64,000 nucleotides of DNA. Origin: Ophioderma brevispina (lineage: Eukaryota; Echinodermata; Ophiuroidea; Amphilepidida; Ophiodermatidae). The notes below the pieces were generated by a model, which saw only the letters and a list, made by a program, of their open reading frames with translations, was not told where the DNA came from and ran no database searches. Position 1 is the first letter of the stretch; each line of letters opens with the position of its first letter. A program made the position numbers and the translations under genes. Below are positions 1-11,969 of this stretch, in pieces. The DNA is taken from the NCBI GenBank assembly GCA_023653785.1, contig JAMKCH010078761.1, positions 1 to 64,000 on the forward strand, in the 5' to 3' direction.

Positions 1-456
1 GGCTTTTTGCTGTTGAAGCTCCTTCACTGGAAAGACTTTCCTGTTTTCTTTACTTAGTACTGTGAAGACAGCAAAGTTAGAGAGCTATATTTTTGCCGTT
101 TGCAAGAAGGCAACACCATCAATTATACAATGGTATGAGACCAAATTGTGCTAATTTCTGGGGGAGTGTGAGCTACGGGCATTACATTTAGTGTTAATTA
201 AAAACAAACATTTGTAGGATGATTTGGGAGAGGACAAGGTTAAATGGAGATATGTAAATATGGCTAAAATATGCTTAATGCTAGTTATTAATCACAACAG
301 TGCTTAGGATAATTTCCGTTGACTATGACTTGATAAGGAATCAAGGGGGAAAATAAGCACCCAGTAGACTCGGACCTTGCAATAATTTTGTCCTGGGTTT
401 TGGTATAATTACATTATACCCCTTTGCATCTACTTCTGTATCATGTTTTTATTCTG
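1..456. other. No feature seen
   Basis: AT-rich sequence with no convincing exon or repeat. The C-terminal PAM exons could lie here or beyond the left edge, but none was recognised. Confidence 0.6.
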
Positions 457-460
457 TAAA

Positions 461-777
461 AGGTGCTTGTTCCGATTTATGTCATTGTGTCTCTACTGAT
501 ATGAAAGCCTGGCACTTGCACATACACCCCATCAATACTGTGGGAAACAACTTTCGTTTTGATGAAGAAAGCACTAATCATGTTGCAAAGCCCTATTCAA
601 TACTGTGCTAATATTGATGTTACCACTAAAATGGCCGTTTTTGTTTATATCTTGGGATGAATGGTTTGAGGCTCAAATTTCCGGAACAATGATAAAATAC
701 GCCTTTTCATCTGATAGCAAAATCGATACTACTTCCGGGTAAATCTGGGGGTCCAAAGAAGATCGGAACATGCACCT
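461..777. mobile_element. MITE family A, full-length copy
   Basis: The left end is AGGTGCTTGTTCCGAT and the right end is the inverted GATCGGAACATGCACCT, the latter followed by TTAA and the former preceded by TAAA. About 317 bp, no ORF of note. Internal blocks (ACTGTGCTAATATTGATG, AAATGGCC, AAAATCGATACTACTT) recur at 17330-17560 and 33827-33938. Confidence 0.75.
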
Positions 778-1369
778 TTAACAGAGCAAATATGATGGAA
801 AGGTAAGGGTATAATGTAATTATGCCCTGGTTTTTGAACCAATAACATTCCGGGTGGTCCCTGCCTTCATTAGTATGCCAACCTGGTGTCACCTTTTGTT
901 CAAATCTTAAACCATAAATTACAGATGGCCATGGACGCTGTAATATGAAGTTTCTTTTCATTAGTGCCCTCTTCCACGGGTTATGACAGTCAGGCTGGTG
1001 CCAAATCTACCAATCTTGGTCCAAAGTCTTGGACTCTTGTTTTGTCACTTGAAGAAAGTTGCATTTTTTCCCCTGAATAACTGCCCCCAGTTACTGTTTT
1101 TTTTTTTAAATGGTGCTATGTCTATACCCCAATATCATTATCCATATTAATTAGTGGGAGTGGGATTGATTATGCAAATTTTAGAATACGGCAACTGAAA
1201 TTTGAGTGTCAGGTTTGGTAAGAACTACCTAACATAGTTCTCTGAGTTAACAAGGATGAATTAGTTTTAATCTTTCCCAAAGAAAAAAGCTGCTCCCCAC
1301 TGGAATGTTCCAGTATTTTCATTAACCCCAACCTCTTCAATTCAAAAGCGGCACTTATTTGCAATTGCG

Positions 1370-1975
1370 ATTTTTAAATGCCATTAAGTGCCGACGGGCA
1401 TTTAATGAAATAAAAAAAAATTGATTGCCCATAAGGTGCCTTCTGGGCATTTACCATCAGGAGATTGGGGGGGGGCAAAAAACTGGATTGTCAGGAGTGC
1501 CGGCTCTTCAGAGGCAAAAAAATAACAAAAAATCATAATTACAACCATACATTACAAACAAAAAAACAGAAACTAACCACACCCTAACCCCTAAAACTAA
1601 ACAAAACAATGCATAAAAGTTCCTGCTGGGCATTATTCTCATACATGCTCTCTGCGTCCCAAAATCCCGTAACTGGCGTCACCCAAAAAAAAGAAAAAAA
1701 AGACAAAGGGCAAAAACCTGAATGGTGACGAAGTGCCCGCCCTGGGCACTTTACCCCTCATGAGATCGCCGAAATCGGACTGCCGATACGGTCCCGCTCA
1801 GGCATTCACCCCTTGAGTAACCACTGCTGATGATGTTGGTCTTTCCGAAAATAAGTGCTAAAGGTCAAATGTCCCGCTGGCGTTACCAGACACAAGTGCC
1901 CAATTAAATGCCGGTTGGGCATTTATCACAAAACCTGTTGATTTTAATGATGCGGTGGGCATTCCCAGCAAGGAT
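1370..1975. repeat. Degenerate repeat cluster with GGGCATTTA motif
   Basis: Seven related motifs (GGGCATTTA, GGGCATTA, GGGCACTTTA, GGCATTCA) on the plus strand at irregular 50-120-bp spacing, most preceded by AA.TGCC. No ORF explains it. Confidence 0.6.
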
Positions 1976-3481
1976 ATAAGGAGTTAGGGTTAACCCATAT
2001 TTTGTTTTTATTCCACTGGCTGTTATAACCTCAGATATCCCAACAAATTTTGGCCAGATTTTTTTCTTTTTTTACGTTTTGTTTATTTTTGGTTTTTATA
2101 ATTCTACTGCTGAAGCAAGCTAATTGGTTCGCAGTTAGTATTAATAATGTATGGGGCCTACCAAATCCTCTAATAATTGTTTTCTTACTCTTAACCTATT
2201 GGCATTTGCCCATAGTATCATTGCCACCGAACACAATGTATCTGTTCCTTTGGTAGGCCCTGGTAACTTTGCCCGTGATTGAATCATGATTTTGGCTGCA
2301 CACGTCTGTCACTAACACTTCTTGTCGCAACAGTTTCCTGAAAGAGTTTAAGTTACACATGTATAAATCATGTACAAAACAGAGGTATATTCAAAATGTC
2401 CCACTGTTATTTATATTGTGAACATGTTGACATGCTTAAGTATAGCTCACAGTAATTAAAGGTGGTTGACCCAATCCATTGGCAGATCCAGAAGGGGTCC
2501 AATGATAGTGCACCCCTTAAAATTGCCAAAATCAGCCCATTTTTAGCCAATTAATCCTTGTGCAACTTCTTATTTGATCCCCTACTACTCTCTGGATCTG
2601 CCCCTGCCCCCTCTTCCTCCCAAATTTACCCCATCACATTGAGATCGTAAAGATGACACAATATCATTTCCCTTCATTTGAGGGCAATTTCATTAGGCCA
2701 TGAAAGTCAATATTACTGTTTCCGACCATTTTTTTTCAATCATAATGAGGCAACTATTTCAATTTTTCATTATTCGTAATTTTTAAGGGGCGGGTGGTAA
2801 ATGAAAACGATACGGATAGAAGGTGGAGTTCCCCGAAACAGCCATTTCCACCACTTCAATTCAGCATGCCTATTTAAAAAAAAAAATATTCAACATGCTC
2901 TATTCGCACAATATTGTGTCAAACCACCACGCCTACATTTTAAAAATGATTTTTTTTTTTTTTTAAATTCAGGCGATTTTTTTTTTTGGTTTTTTAATTT
3001 TTTGTTTTTTTTTGTTGCGAACTGTTCGTTGATTTAAAATCTCTAAATCACATTCACAAGATGTGATACAAGAAGAACCTTGAATTTCATAAAATACAAA
3101 ATAATGAACTTTTAGGGATTTCAAGCATCTCAAACGCGGGCAAAAATCATAATGCGTGCGGGTTACAGGAAAATAACATTGCCTTTCAAACACCTTAATA
3201 AATGATAAGTAAATTTTTTAACTTACACAAAAGAGATAAACACCAGCATCGATTTTACACTATCAGATTTAAGAGTACGTACAAACAACATATGAAAATT
3301 TAGCGATGGTATGCAGAGCTCCCCAGACATGAAACGAAAATGGGAAAAATTTGAAAAAAAAAAAGAGAGGATAAAAAAAATAAAAGACAAGTAATGGCAA
3401 ATTTAAGTCAAGACTCAATTTTGTGATGAGACATGTGCAAGATGACGAGTCCAATTTAATTTTGTATTTGAATTATCTTAC
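1976..3481. other. Region downstream of the last PAM exon found, no feature named
   Basis: AT-rich with long T and A runs (2950-3010, 3352-3390). The open frames at 2050-2256 and 2801-3037 are hydrophobic or Phe-rich products of T runs. No PAM tail exon was recognised. Confidence 0.5.
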
Positions 3482-3584
3482 CAATGTCCAAACATCAAAC
3501 TTCCAGACTTGTTGTCCAATCTCTGCTACATCCACAGCAGCTTGTTGTCTGCCTAGCATTCCACATCATGGGATTTTGAAATTC
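3482..3584 (-). CDS. PAM: PAM exon: last PAL blade (PHD... AEIGQQVWKF)
   Basis: A 103-nt exon, acceptor gcatttatttgtag, donor ATTG|gtaaga. It starts EFQNP and HDV (the third zinc ligand His in the conserved P-H-D) and, after a frame change, reads QQAAVDVAEIGQQVWKFDVW. PAL domains end with a PHD...VYV.EI.P..VWKF strand, so this should be the end of the lyase domain. Two one-base shifts lie between HDV and QQAAV. The phase-0 start fits the phase-0 end of 4304-4414. Exons for the membrane anchor or C-terminal tail should lie to the left; I could not identify any in 1-3481, so I cannot say whether this PAM is membrane-bound or soluble. Confidence 0.78.
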
Positions 3585-4303
3585 CTACAAATAAATGCAA
3601 AGAGAATGGCAAACTATTGTTGAAATTAGAAATACAGGGTATGATTTTGGGAACGCAGTATTCTTTTTATGACAACATTTGAAACCAATGCAATGGTATT
3701 ATTTAATGTGAACAACCGTCCCAAGGACAGTTCATACCATGCAAAATAAGCAGTTCAAAAACTTACTTTATTTCTCATCCTTAAACAGATTTACCCAGAA
3801 GAAACTGAACTACCCGTTGAATCAACGAAAAATACGCAACAAATCTCAAACATTGAAGGTATTCCACAGTGTCGCCTAAATGCAGTAGAAGTGAGCGCAT
3901 ATAATCCCAAAAATAATGCATATACGCAGTGGGTTATACCTATCTAAATTGCGAATTGCATCTGAGCAGAAAGCACTTAAATTATTAGAAAGGGGGACCT
4001 ATATGCATGATTCTAGCAGAAACTATGGAGTGAGAGAACCTCCAACACTGTAATGCACGCGAGGATCAAGTAAAGGAAAAAACCTGAGAAAGTGATTAGG
4101 ACCAATTGGCGAGCAAGAAATAAATAAAGACAAAATACAATTTCTTACACCAGATCCTTGACTCCTAGCGTGAGATTTACACTGGACCACAGAGGACTGT
4201 GTTTATGTGGATTACCAGTGAAGAAGCACTAATGTAACCTTTGGTCTTTATGAATTTTGGTTGGGGGATGTGCTAAAATTACTACTGGATGGTAAGAACT
4301 CAC

Positions 4304-4414
4304 CTCTTTGCCTGGTTTCCATGTCTGGTAAAACCTGGCGGTTCTTATAATCAATGTGAATCCTTGCAATGGTATCTTTCGGCAGTAGGTACCATTTCCA
4401 GCAAAATATGGCAC
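4304..4414 (-). CDS. PAM: PAM exon: late PAL blade, two compensating shifts
   Basis: A 111-nt exon with a strong pyrimidine-rich acceptor (cctctttgttag) and donor GAG|gtgagt, phase 0 at both ends. Frame 1 reads VPYFAGNGTYCRKIPLQGFT and ends TWKPGKE. The middle fits PAL only in another frame, where it reads IDYKNRQVL. The composite matches the PAL pattern (AVNG)...GF.ID..TG.VL..W.P. One missing A and one extra C would restore a single frame. The ending KPGKE runs in phase 0 into EFQNPHD of the next exon. The assignment rests on motif order and splice phase; without neighbours this exon would be hard to identify. Confidence 0.77.
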
Positions 4415-7400
4415 CTAACAAAGAGGAGGGAAGGAGTGGGGAGAAAATAAGTACAATCAAGTATGCATGTTAAGTATAGACAATGCAGAAATAAGAAAAG
4501 TTGGAGGTGTTCAATGTGACAACTGTACGGAAAAGCAAAAACAAAAAAAAAAAATATCTACAAGTTGGACTTGAATTTTTTTAGAATATTGATTAAGAAA
4601 ATGATTAAATTCTCTATTTGAATTAGGAATACTAAAAATTTTGTGAGATGTTCTAAGTTACAGTACTTGATACTGAGCAAAACTATAAACTACTCTATTA
4701 GAAGAAAATCATCACAGTTTGATTTGAAAAATGCAAGTATTTAAAATAAAAAAGAGAGGATTAAATCAATTTCTTTACTAATTTTAATTAAACAGAAAAA
4801 ATCAGTCTATGACCATTTAATTACCATTATCTCTGTACTATTCCCGGGGGGAGCAGTCTTCATAGACAAGGTGGGGTTCATCGTGTTCCAAGAATCCAGT
4901 AAAAAGGGTAGTTTTTCAGGATCAGGCACGTTACGTACGTACGTGAAAAGGGTCTTAAAAAATCACCAAATCAAGAAAAAAGGGTTATATTTTCTAAATG
5001 AGGACTTACGCTTTTAGGGTCCATATTCAATTTCAGCATAAAAAAAATTAAAAGTGTTCCGGAATCCTGTACTTGCCTTCAAATTCGGTGCTTTCAAAGT
5101 CCTTCAATTTCCAAATTTTCCGCGCTACGCGCGTAAAGAAAATACACATGATTTTATACAGGCCTTGGTGGAGATTGAGAAAAGACGATCCTTTGATTGA
5201 CTGATTATATCGCTATACCGAAATGGTTTCTATTAGATCACTTAAACCATGAAACGGACAATGTGTTAGCAATTAAAAAATCATAATTATTGAATTGTCA
5301 GTCAAGTCTAGGTTTATAATTTTATTAAAAGACTTTTGGGAATATTTGGGGCATAATTGCGCGAATTCGGCAATTTCAGGGAAAATGCCCCGAGTTTTTT
5401 CGATGAGCTGCAAATGTGGAAATATGTGCCGAAAATAACATTCTCTAAAATGTGGAATTCCCGGATTCCTTTAGACCCATAGAAAATGTCTTGAAAACTA
5501 AATACCTCCAGGTTTCCGCGACCTAACCCGTGCGCTTACGAACTCTCCTTGAACACCTTTAATTTTATGAAAGTTCAAATAAAACCTTACTGCATGAACT
5601 ATAATAGTTTATACCGTTTTGATCATTGGGCCGAGATGCATTTTAAAGTAAACCACTTACAAGTTTCAAATTTTTAATCAATTTGCATGAGAAAATGTAT
5701 TGCGCGAAAAGCAAAACCCATGCTCAGGCATGGGTTTCGCGCTTGCGCGAGAGAAAAGCGGACCCCCAGCCACTTGCTATGAATCTCTGTGCACTTTAAC
5801 CATCAAGTCACTACCTATATTTTGCAATAGTTGAATAACTTCCAAATTTCAAATTATTTCTATCAAAATTGCATGATAGGTGGTTTGGACAAGTGAAGAT
5901 TGGCATGTAGCGCGTAGCCGCCGCTCAGAAGCCATATCGTCGACTTTTTTCGACTAGTCGTGCCGTCGTCCTGTGAATTGTTTGGATACGCCCCTGGCTC
6001 AAATGCATTCCCTTTTTAAATACCTTTCCTCGGTAATATCCTGGATGAAAAATTAACATTTCCCCAGATATTTTCTGAATTACACCCAAGCTAAGACAAG
6101 CCTCATCCGGTGTCCAAAAGAATATGGTTGTGGTTTTTACGTATAAAGGGTAATAATAGCATCACTTACTTGATTAGGATTAGGAAGAAAGACAAGTATT
6201 GTTAAGGGTATGCAAAAATGAGCGAACTGATACTTGATTAGGGGCACAAATTCCATCAAGTAATTGTTTAGGATTTAGGATAGCTTACTTGCGTTGCTGA
6301 TAAAGTGTTTAGGGGTGAAATGCAAGCTTTGAAAATACGTAGTTAGGGTGCTTTTTGTTGATTGCTTGGACACGGATGATACCCTTGTAGATGGAGAAAG
6401 TGGCCCACCCCCCCGGGGAATATTTAATGCATTTGTACCTTTCAAATATGCATTCCTTTGCAATACTGCCACACCAAATTACATACATTGACAAACCTTG
6501 AGCTGTGGGTTCTGACCAACAGAGGGGCCACTATTCATTGAGTGTTACCTTGTTATTTTTTTGCTATTGGAAAGTAACCTAGACAAAGGTAAGACTCGTA
6601 AGATATGCTATAGTACAGCCTCAGTGTGCGTATGTTACAATAACAAACACAGATTAATCCAAAAATAGCCACCATTTAGAAAGACACCAAATTTGATTCA
6701 CCAGCAAGATCAGCAATTTTATTCAATGTGGCAACAAAACATATTCCTCATTGCATAGCACATGCAGAAACCACAAAAAAGGCACTGTTTTTACAGTACA
6801 GAGGTGGAATTTCTGATTGTAAAAAATATGATTTGAAAATGAGAGGAATAAGTACTGCGCACATTGAAAAATTCATGAAGAGAGGTCTGCCAGGTATTTT
6901 GGTACTGAAAATAATGAAGCCCTGTTGCAGTGCAACCATAACTTTATATACAGGAAATATCACATCAACGGGATGTGAAAACCAAGGCTACCTTAATCGT
7001 CCTTATCTTGGGGAGCGTGTAAACATCCAATGATTGCGTATAGCGAGGATTGGTTCTGCTGACACCACAGTGTAACAACAAATCCTACGCATCGCCCCAG
7101 ATTCGGCAGGGTGGTCGTGGTGCAATTTGTTGAAAACCCTTTGAAAATGGGAAAATTGCTATCAAGTCTATTAACAGTGTAGTACATCAAAAACGTCAGT
7201 GGAATTTTTACTAGTGCAGCGATCATTGAAGATTGGACCCAAATTGGTATTAACCATTTCCTGGACATTGGTAGGGAGTATGGTCCTCCTAAATAAGACA
7301 TGACTAATAACCCCAGTGACTCCTTGGTTTGCACCCAATCTGACATCACTCCCTTATATAAACACTGTAATGCACCCTTAACCTAATTAGTCAAGTATTT

Positions 7401-8639
7401 GTTCAATTCAATGTGTTTGTTTTTTTAGGATCCAGCAAATTCAATACAGACAGAATAGGCAGCCATAAATGCTTGTCCTGTATTTGTCCTAATAGTGCCA
7501 GGGTGCTAATTAAGTCGAATTCTATCATAAAAGCCATCTTTAATGTTGCTCAAACTGGTTACAACATCTAATTTCCTGTGTTTCAATGGAAAAGATTATC
7601 GCCAAATCTGTTAAATCCAAAATTGTCTAAGCTTTGTTGGAAGATTGGTCACAATGGAGTCAAAATCCTGTGTCTGATGCCTGGATTCACACACAGAATG
7701 TCTTCTTTGTTTTAATTAGTTGTAACTATAGTTACCACAATCTGCACACAGCAAGGGAGCAGTGAGCAATGTGATTATTCAGAGGCATTTGCTGAATCAA
7801 CATCACGAGACTGCATGTTATTTTGTGTCTTGCAATTTGTGAAGAGGGTAAATCTGTTTCATATGGATAGTTTTGTAGCAAAGCTCTCCAAAATGCTCAT
7901 AAAATGCACTACTGATCGTGAAAAGTGTGCTTTAATTTGCTTTACAACCTATTCATAGAACAGATATTAGGCAATGATTAGACAATAATATTCATTTTTA
8001 GTGTCAGTTTGGAGGGACTGCATTACAAGTCCATGGTTAATACCGGATATAACACAGAGCGATACTTCCTTTTTACACCAGGTTGATCGTACTTGAAAGG
8101 CATTTATAACGATATTGCCCATTGCTATAGAGGGCACATATATGAAAAAACAGGGTGCATCTTTACTTTGCATGGGGTTTTTATATGTATTGCCCATGTA
8201 TATCATGCCATTATAAGCATACAACGTAAACCTTGGATTTGCAGGCATTATTAGGTATTGGCCGATCTGCTACCAGGTCCATTACAATCACAGGGTGAAC
8301 TTTACGTTTGGAGTTTTTTATGGTATTGCATCCATGTCATAACATGCCCATCTGACACGCTTCTGTCTAAAAACAATATTTTATTCTCTGACAATACAGT
8401 TTGAAAACAAATCCTTCAATTCTGTGTTTCTTATTACCATAATTGTCAAGCAGTAGTCCAACGGAGTAATTATGTGAGTACACACATCAATATGGAAATA
8501 CATAACACACATGGGGGGGGGTCTAGATAAATGGCAAAATTGAATATATATAAAAAAGTCTTGGCCGAGCAAGCTCGTGCGCGGATTTGCCAGCTCTCTC
8601 GCCTTAGCGTTGGGGCCAGACTCATCCGTATTATGTTTG
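4415..8639. other. PAM intron(s), one exon expected but not found
   Basis: PAL structure predicts a short exon ending LYAVNG between 9145 and 4414. I found no convincing one. A TTGTATGCTTATAATGGC stretch near 8212-8229 on the minus strand would give LYAYNG but has no donor. The rest is AT-rich with scattered short hairpins (for example ACCCATGCTCAGGCATGGGT near 5718). Confidence 0.5.
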
Positions 8640-8850
8640 CTTGTGGGGGGTTGCCCCACTCCTACGCAAAGCGGTCTGTTAATTTCACAGCATGGATAAG
8701 GATGGGGGTACCCATATACACCTGGGATGGAGAGGAGTATTAAGAAAGTGATTATCAAGGGCGCAACACGTGGGCCGCAGTGGGACTCGAACCCAGACCT
8801 TTGGATTGCGGGTACGATCGCTTCAATCACTGGACCCACACATGCCCCTC
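8640..8850 (-). mobile_element. tRNA-derived SINE-like copy 1
   Basis: On the minus strand it starts with a tRNA-like head: an A-box-like GTGGGTCCAGTGATT and a B-box GGTTCGAGTCC, the RNA polymerase III internal promoter. It continues into a body with CTCTCCATCCCAGGTGTATA and TGGGTACC. The body also appears, with changes, at 47230-47440 and 47910-48080. The acceptor stem does not pair well, so it is not a working tRNA gene. Confidence 0.75.
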
Positions 8851-9144
8851 TGTACATAAAGTATCAATAACTTTTACCCACCCAAATGTGTTGACATGCA
8901 AAGTACTTCTGAAACGAAGCACACACCTTATATATATCTAAATTTTTAAAAAAAAAACAAATGTCTTATGACCGTTTGATTCCAAAAAGCACTGGAAGGA
9001 AGTAAACTTGTTTTGAGTCAGGAAATTGTGATAATTGGCAAACTATTTTGGTAAAAAATTAGTGTCAATCTGAAATGTCACCCGTTTTGGGTCAGTTGGG
9101 ACTATATCAGCCAATTATGTACAGAGATATGAATTTACACTCAC

Positions 9145-9349
9145 CATTCCAATGATTATAGTGCACTGCAAAGACTCTCCCACCAAATACGTCTGGTTGA
9201 TAGGAGCCCCACAAAGACGCGTCCCCACCGTCAAGCACTGTATGCGTCCCATTTTCCCGGTCGGATACAACAGATCACATCTATCTTTTCGTCAGGTAGG
9301 TTAGACTGTGTTGGTATGAGAAATGCATCTGAAGGGAACCCTGAGGATT
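9145..9349 (-). CDS. PAM: PAM exon: PAL HSL and DREN-GRIQC motifs, frame-disrupted
   Basis: A 205-nt exon, acceptor catcttctcaacag, donor AATG|gtgagt. In order it encodes ESSGFPSDAFLIP, HSLTYL (second zinc His), DEKIDVIC, VSDREN (active-site Arg), GRIQC and VFGGRVFAVHYNHWNG. Rat PAM has GESSG...VPHSLA...LCVADRENGRIQCF at this place. Joining the motifs needs about five one-base changes: an extra A before HSL, a missing G after TYL, an extra T before VSDREN, an extra G before RIQC and a missing T after it. Two of these pairs cancel, so parts of the exon look open in a wrong frame. Neighbours: follows 10443-10773 directly (QWGK|ESSG) and needs one more exon (expected ...LYAVNG) before 4304-4414. 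Confidence 0.88.
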
Positions 9350-9614
9350 CTGTTGAGAAGATGTAAGGAAATATATGATTAAGGACTACTGGCATGTTAA
9401 CTAAGTTATAAAGGGGGTCTAATGTGGACCTTCCGATTATGTTTTTGTGCCACAGTTGTTTAACGCTCTAAATTATGTTTTGCATAAGAATTTATTTAAT
9501 TGCCTAAAAATCAGCTGTGCATATTTTGTGGAAAAAAGTTTCTTATGTGCCATGTAGCATAATAAGCATTTGGGGGGCTATTGCAAAATTTGTTACTTGG
9601 CCCTTAATCTTTGA

Positions 9615-9960
9615 ATTGGAACACACCAAATTCTCTCTCTACACAGATGTAGTGTTGACCTACTAAACGGTCCTGTGTCTTGGCAAGAGTCATAAAATTG
9701 GACCAAGCTAGGCAGCAGACAACTTGTGTTAGTAGACCTTTGACATTTGGACTCAGATCTGTTTCTAACACCACATGTAGTGTACCTATAAAGGTCCTTT
9801 GGTGCAAGAGTCATCAGAAAAGGGACCAGCGGGTCGGGGCAGCAGAGCAAACTTGAGGCAGATATGACCTTTGCATTTTGACCCTAGAGATCTGTATCTC
9901 TCACCAGATGTAGTGTTACCTACTAACCCGGGCCTTTAGGTGCGAGGAGTCATCAAAAAT
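9615..9960. repeat. Tandem repeat, about 128-bp unit, 2.6 copies
   Basis: The block AGATGTAGTGTTGACCTAC recurs, with changes, near 9645, 9774 and 9905; each copy continues with GGTCC..., AAGAGTCAT and GACCTTTG. Copies differ by indels. Intronic. Confidence 0.75.
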
Positions 9961-10442
9961 CGGTGTTAGGGATCTGGAAGTACAAAACTGTTTGTGGAGA
10001 TGGCGACTGGACGACGACACCCATGTCGAAATCTACTATAGCAAAATCATCATCTGGCTACAGCGCCAAGGGGATAACAAGGGATAAAAATACTGCCGTA
10101 AGGAAGTTAATATGGATTAATATTAACCTTAGCGAATTCTGCAATTAGCCAAACCATTAAGGGTTATAGCACCTGAGACACCAAACTTGTGGGGTTTACA
10201 GAAAACTTGTAAATATTATTAATAGCATTTTTGGTTAAGGTATTGCAAACACTTCAAATTTCGGTATCTATATTCATATCTGAGCAATCCGAGCTAACAC
10301 TGCTCCCTACGGTTCAGCGAAGGGGTGCACCTAGGACAGAGGAGGAAAAAACAGTACATTTTTAAATATTTAAAAAAAACTTTTGATTTTAAAAAAGAAA
10401 AAGAAAACACTTTGCTTTGGTCCTACTTGTACTATATGCCAC

Positions 10443-10773
10443 CTTTCCCCACTGCATTAGAAAATTTTCTTGGCTGTGAAAATTTCATAACTCGACTATT
10501 GCAATACCCGTCGGCAACAAAGAAACTCCCCGCCGTGCTGGGGTCCACGAGCCACACCGTCAGTCGGCTTACAGAAAGGTCCCTTGTCTGTCCGGACCAG
10601 CTTTTTCAGTCACGCATGTGAGGAGGGGTGTTTTCCAGCCCCCCTGCCTGGAAATTTGAAGACCTGGTGTGAGACGACATCGTTTTCCCCACAGTTACCT
10701 TCGTGACTCGCATGGATAAGCCGTGAGGAGGTACAAGCCATTGTAGCATGTCGTGCAATCACTCACAGAATCT
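10443..10773 (-). CDS. PAM: PAM exon: central PAL blades, frame-disrupted
   Basis: A 331-nt exon bounded by acceptor tttgttcacacag and donor AAAG|gtggca. Read across three frames it holds PAL motifs in the right order: PPHGLS (zinc ligand His), EGNC..., SHQVFKFPGRGAGK, EKAGP, DKGPFCKPTD, HGGEF, FVADGYCNSRVMKFS (catalytic Tyr) and MQWGK. Rat PAM has the same series and continues QWGKESSG across the next junction, exactly as here. No single frame is open; I count at least five or six one-base shifts, mostly in or beside short homopolymers, while the motif residues themselves are unchanged. That points to base-calling errors in this part of the sequence rather than a dead gene, although a decayed copy cannot be excluded from sequence alone. 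Confidence 0.87.
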
Positions 10774-11969
10774 CTGTGTGAACAAAAAGGAGCAAGTAAC
10801 TTTAGTTAGCTATTAGCCAAAAAAAAAATGGTTTGTCTCAAGGCTGACGCGCCGTTTGTAAATTTTCGCCGACAATTGAAAAAAAGTTATGCGGAACTTT
10901 TTAATTTTTTTTTTTCAAAAAAAAACAGTCATGAACTCCAAATTTTTTGTTGAAAACTGGAATTGTGAAAATGCACGATTCACGCAATATGCGACTCTCG
11001 GCGGTGACCTGACTATTTTTTATACTTGAGATGAGTGCAAAGACGATACTTACTGGGCACCAGCGTGCGAAGTGGAAACACTCCACCACCAAATAATGGC
11101 AATATACTTCCGTTAAAGTGTGCCGGCTCGTTACGGGTGGAAACTGGCACTAAAATGGCTGTTTAGCGTCGCATATCGCAAAACAAATTGAGGACCCCCA
11201 TCGCAAATTACATATTAAAGTTTTATCGATTGAAAACCATTGATATATGATTCCTTGCCAAATCTTGCCGCCTCAGTTCAAAATCGCGCATTCAACACAG
11301 GTATATTTACGTGCATTTTTCAATGCGGCAACTTTATTTACTGGTGTGGCGGGTCATAAGTCAATTTGCAACGTCGCGTATCTACATGTGCTTCCTCGGA
11401 AGTAACGATGGATACAGTTATTCTCAAAGTTAAAGTTATCTGCAACTATAAACAAATGGATCTTCCACAAAACTGATAAGAACAAAACTCTTAAAGATAT
11501 TTGCATTGAAATCTTGTTTTGGGGAAATCCATGTTGTATCTGAGGCAGGAAATCGCTGATGTTGATACTGCCATGACTGCAGAATCGATAAACCATGGTG
11601 GATGTACAAGCACGGTGAAAGTTGACGATCAGTGGGTGCAATGCACATTGATATTTTATTGCCAAGAGCACAAGAGTTGAAAATTAAAAAAAAAAACAAA
11701 AAAATACGCATACCGCAATTACTTTTCAAGCCCTCATTCAGCCAGCTTTGAGACAAACTATTTTTTTTTTTTTGGCCTTAGCTACTGTTTATCTTATAAT
11801 CACATATTCCAATTAACGAACAATTTATTGATTTAAACAGAAAATAACCAAGGAAACAGTGTATTGGTTTGTTACTACTAACAGTAAAGGCTGGTTTGGT
11901 GTTAACCCTGGTTTAAAAAAACCCAGGTCTAGAGTACCTTTTAAGAATACAGCCATGGTCTTTGTCCAG

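Noticed and set aside
6993..7349. Minus-strand stretch reading HHDHPAESG, thought to be the PAL PHD blade
   Set aside because: No splice sites fit. The PHD motif with proper acceptor and the VWKF strand was found at 3482-3584.
8754..8850. tRNA gene on the minus strand
   Set aside because: A- and B-box are present but the acceptor stem is poorly paired, and the sequence continues into a repeated SINE-like body.
11430..11610. Minus-strand HHGLSI...SHGSINISD resembling the PAL HGL blade
   Set aside because: It needs frame changes and has no splice sites. The real HGL and SHQVFKF motifs are in exon 10443-10773.
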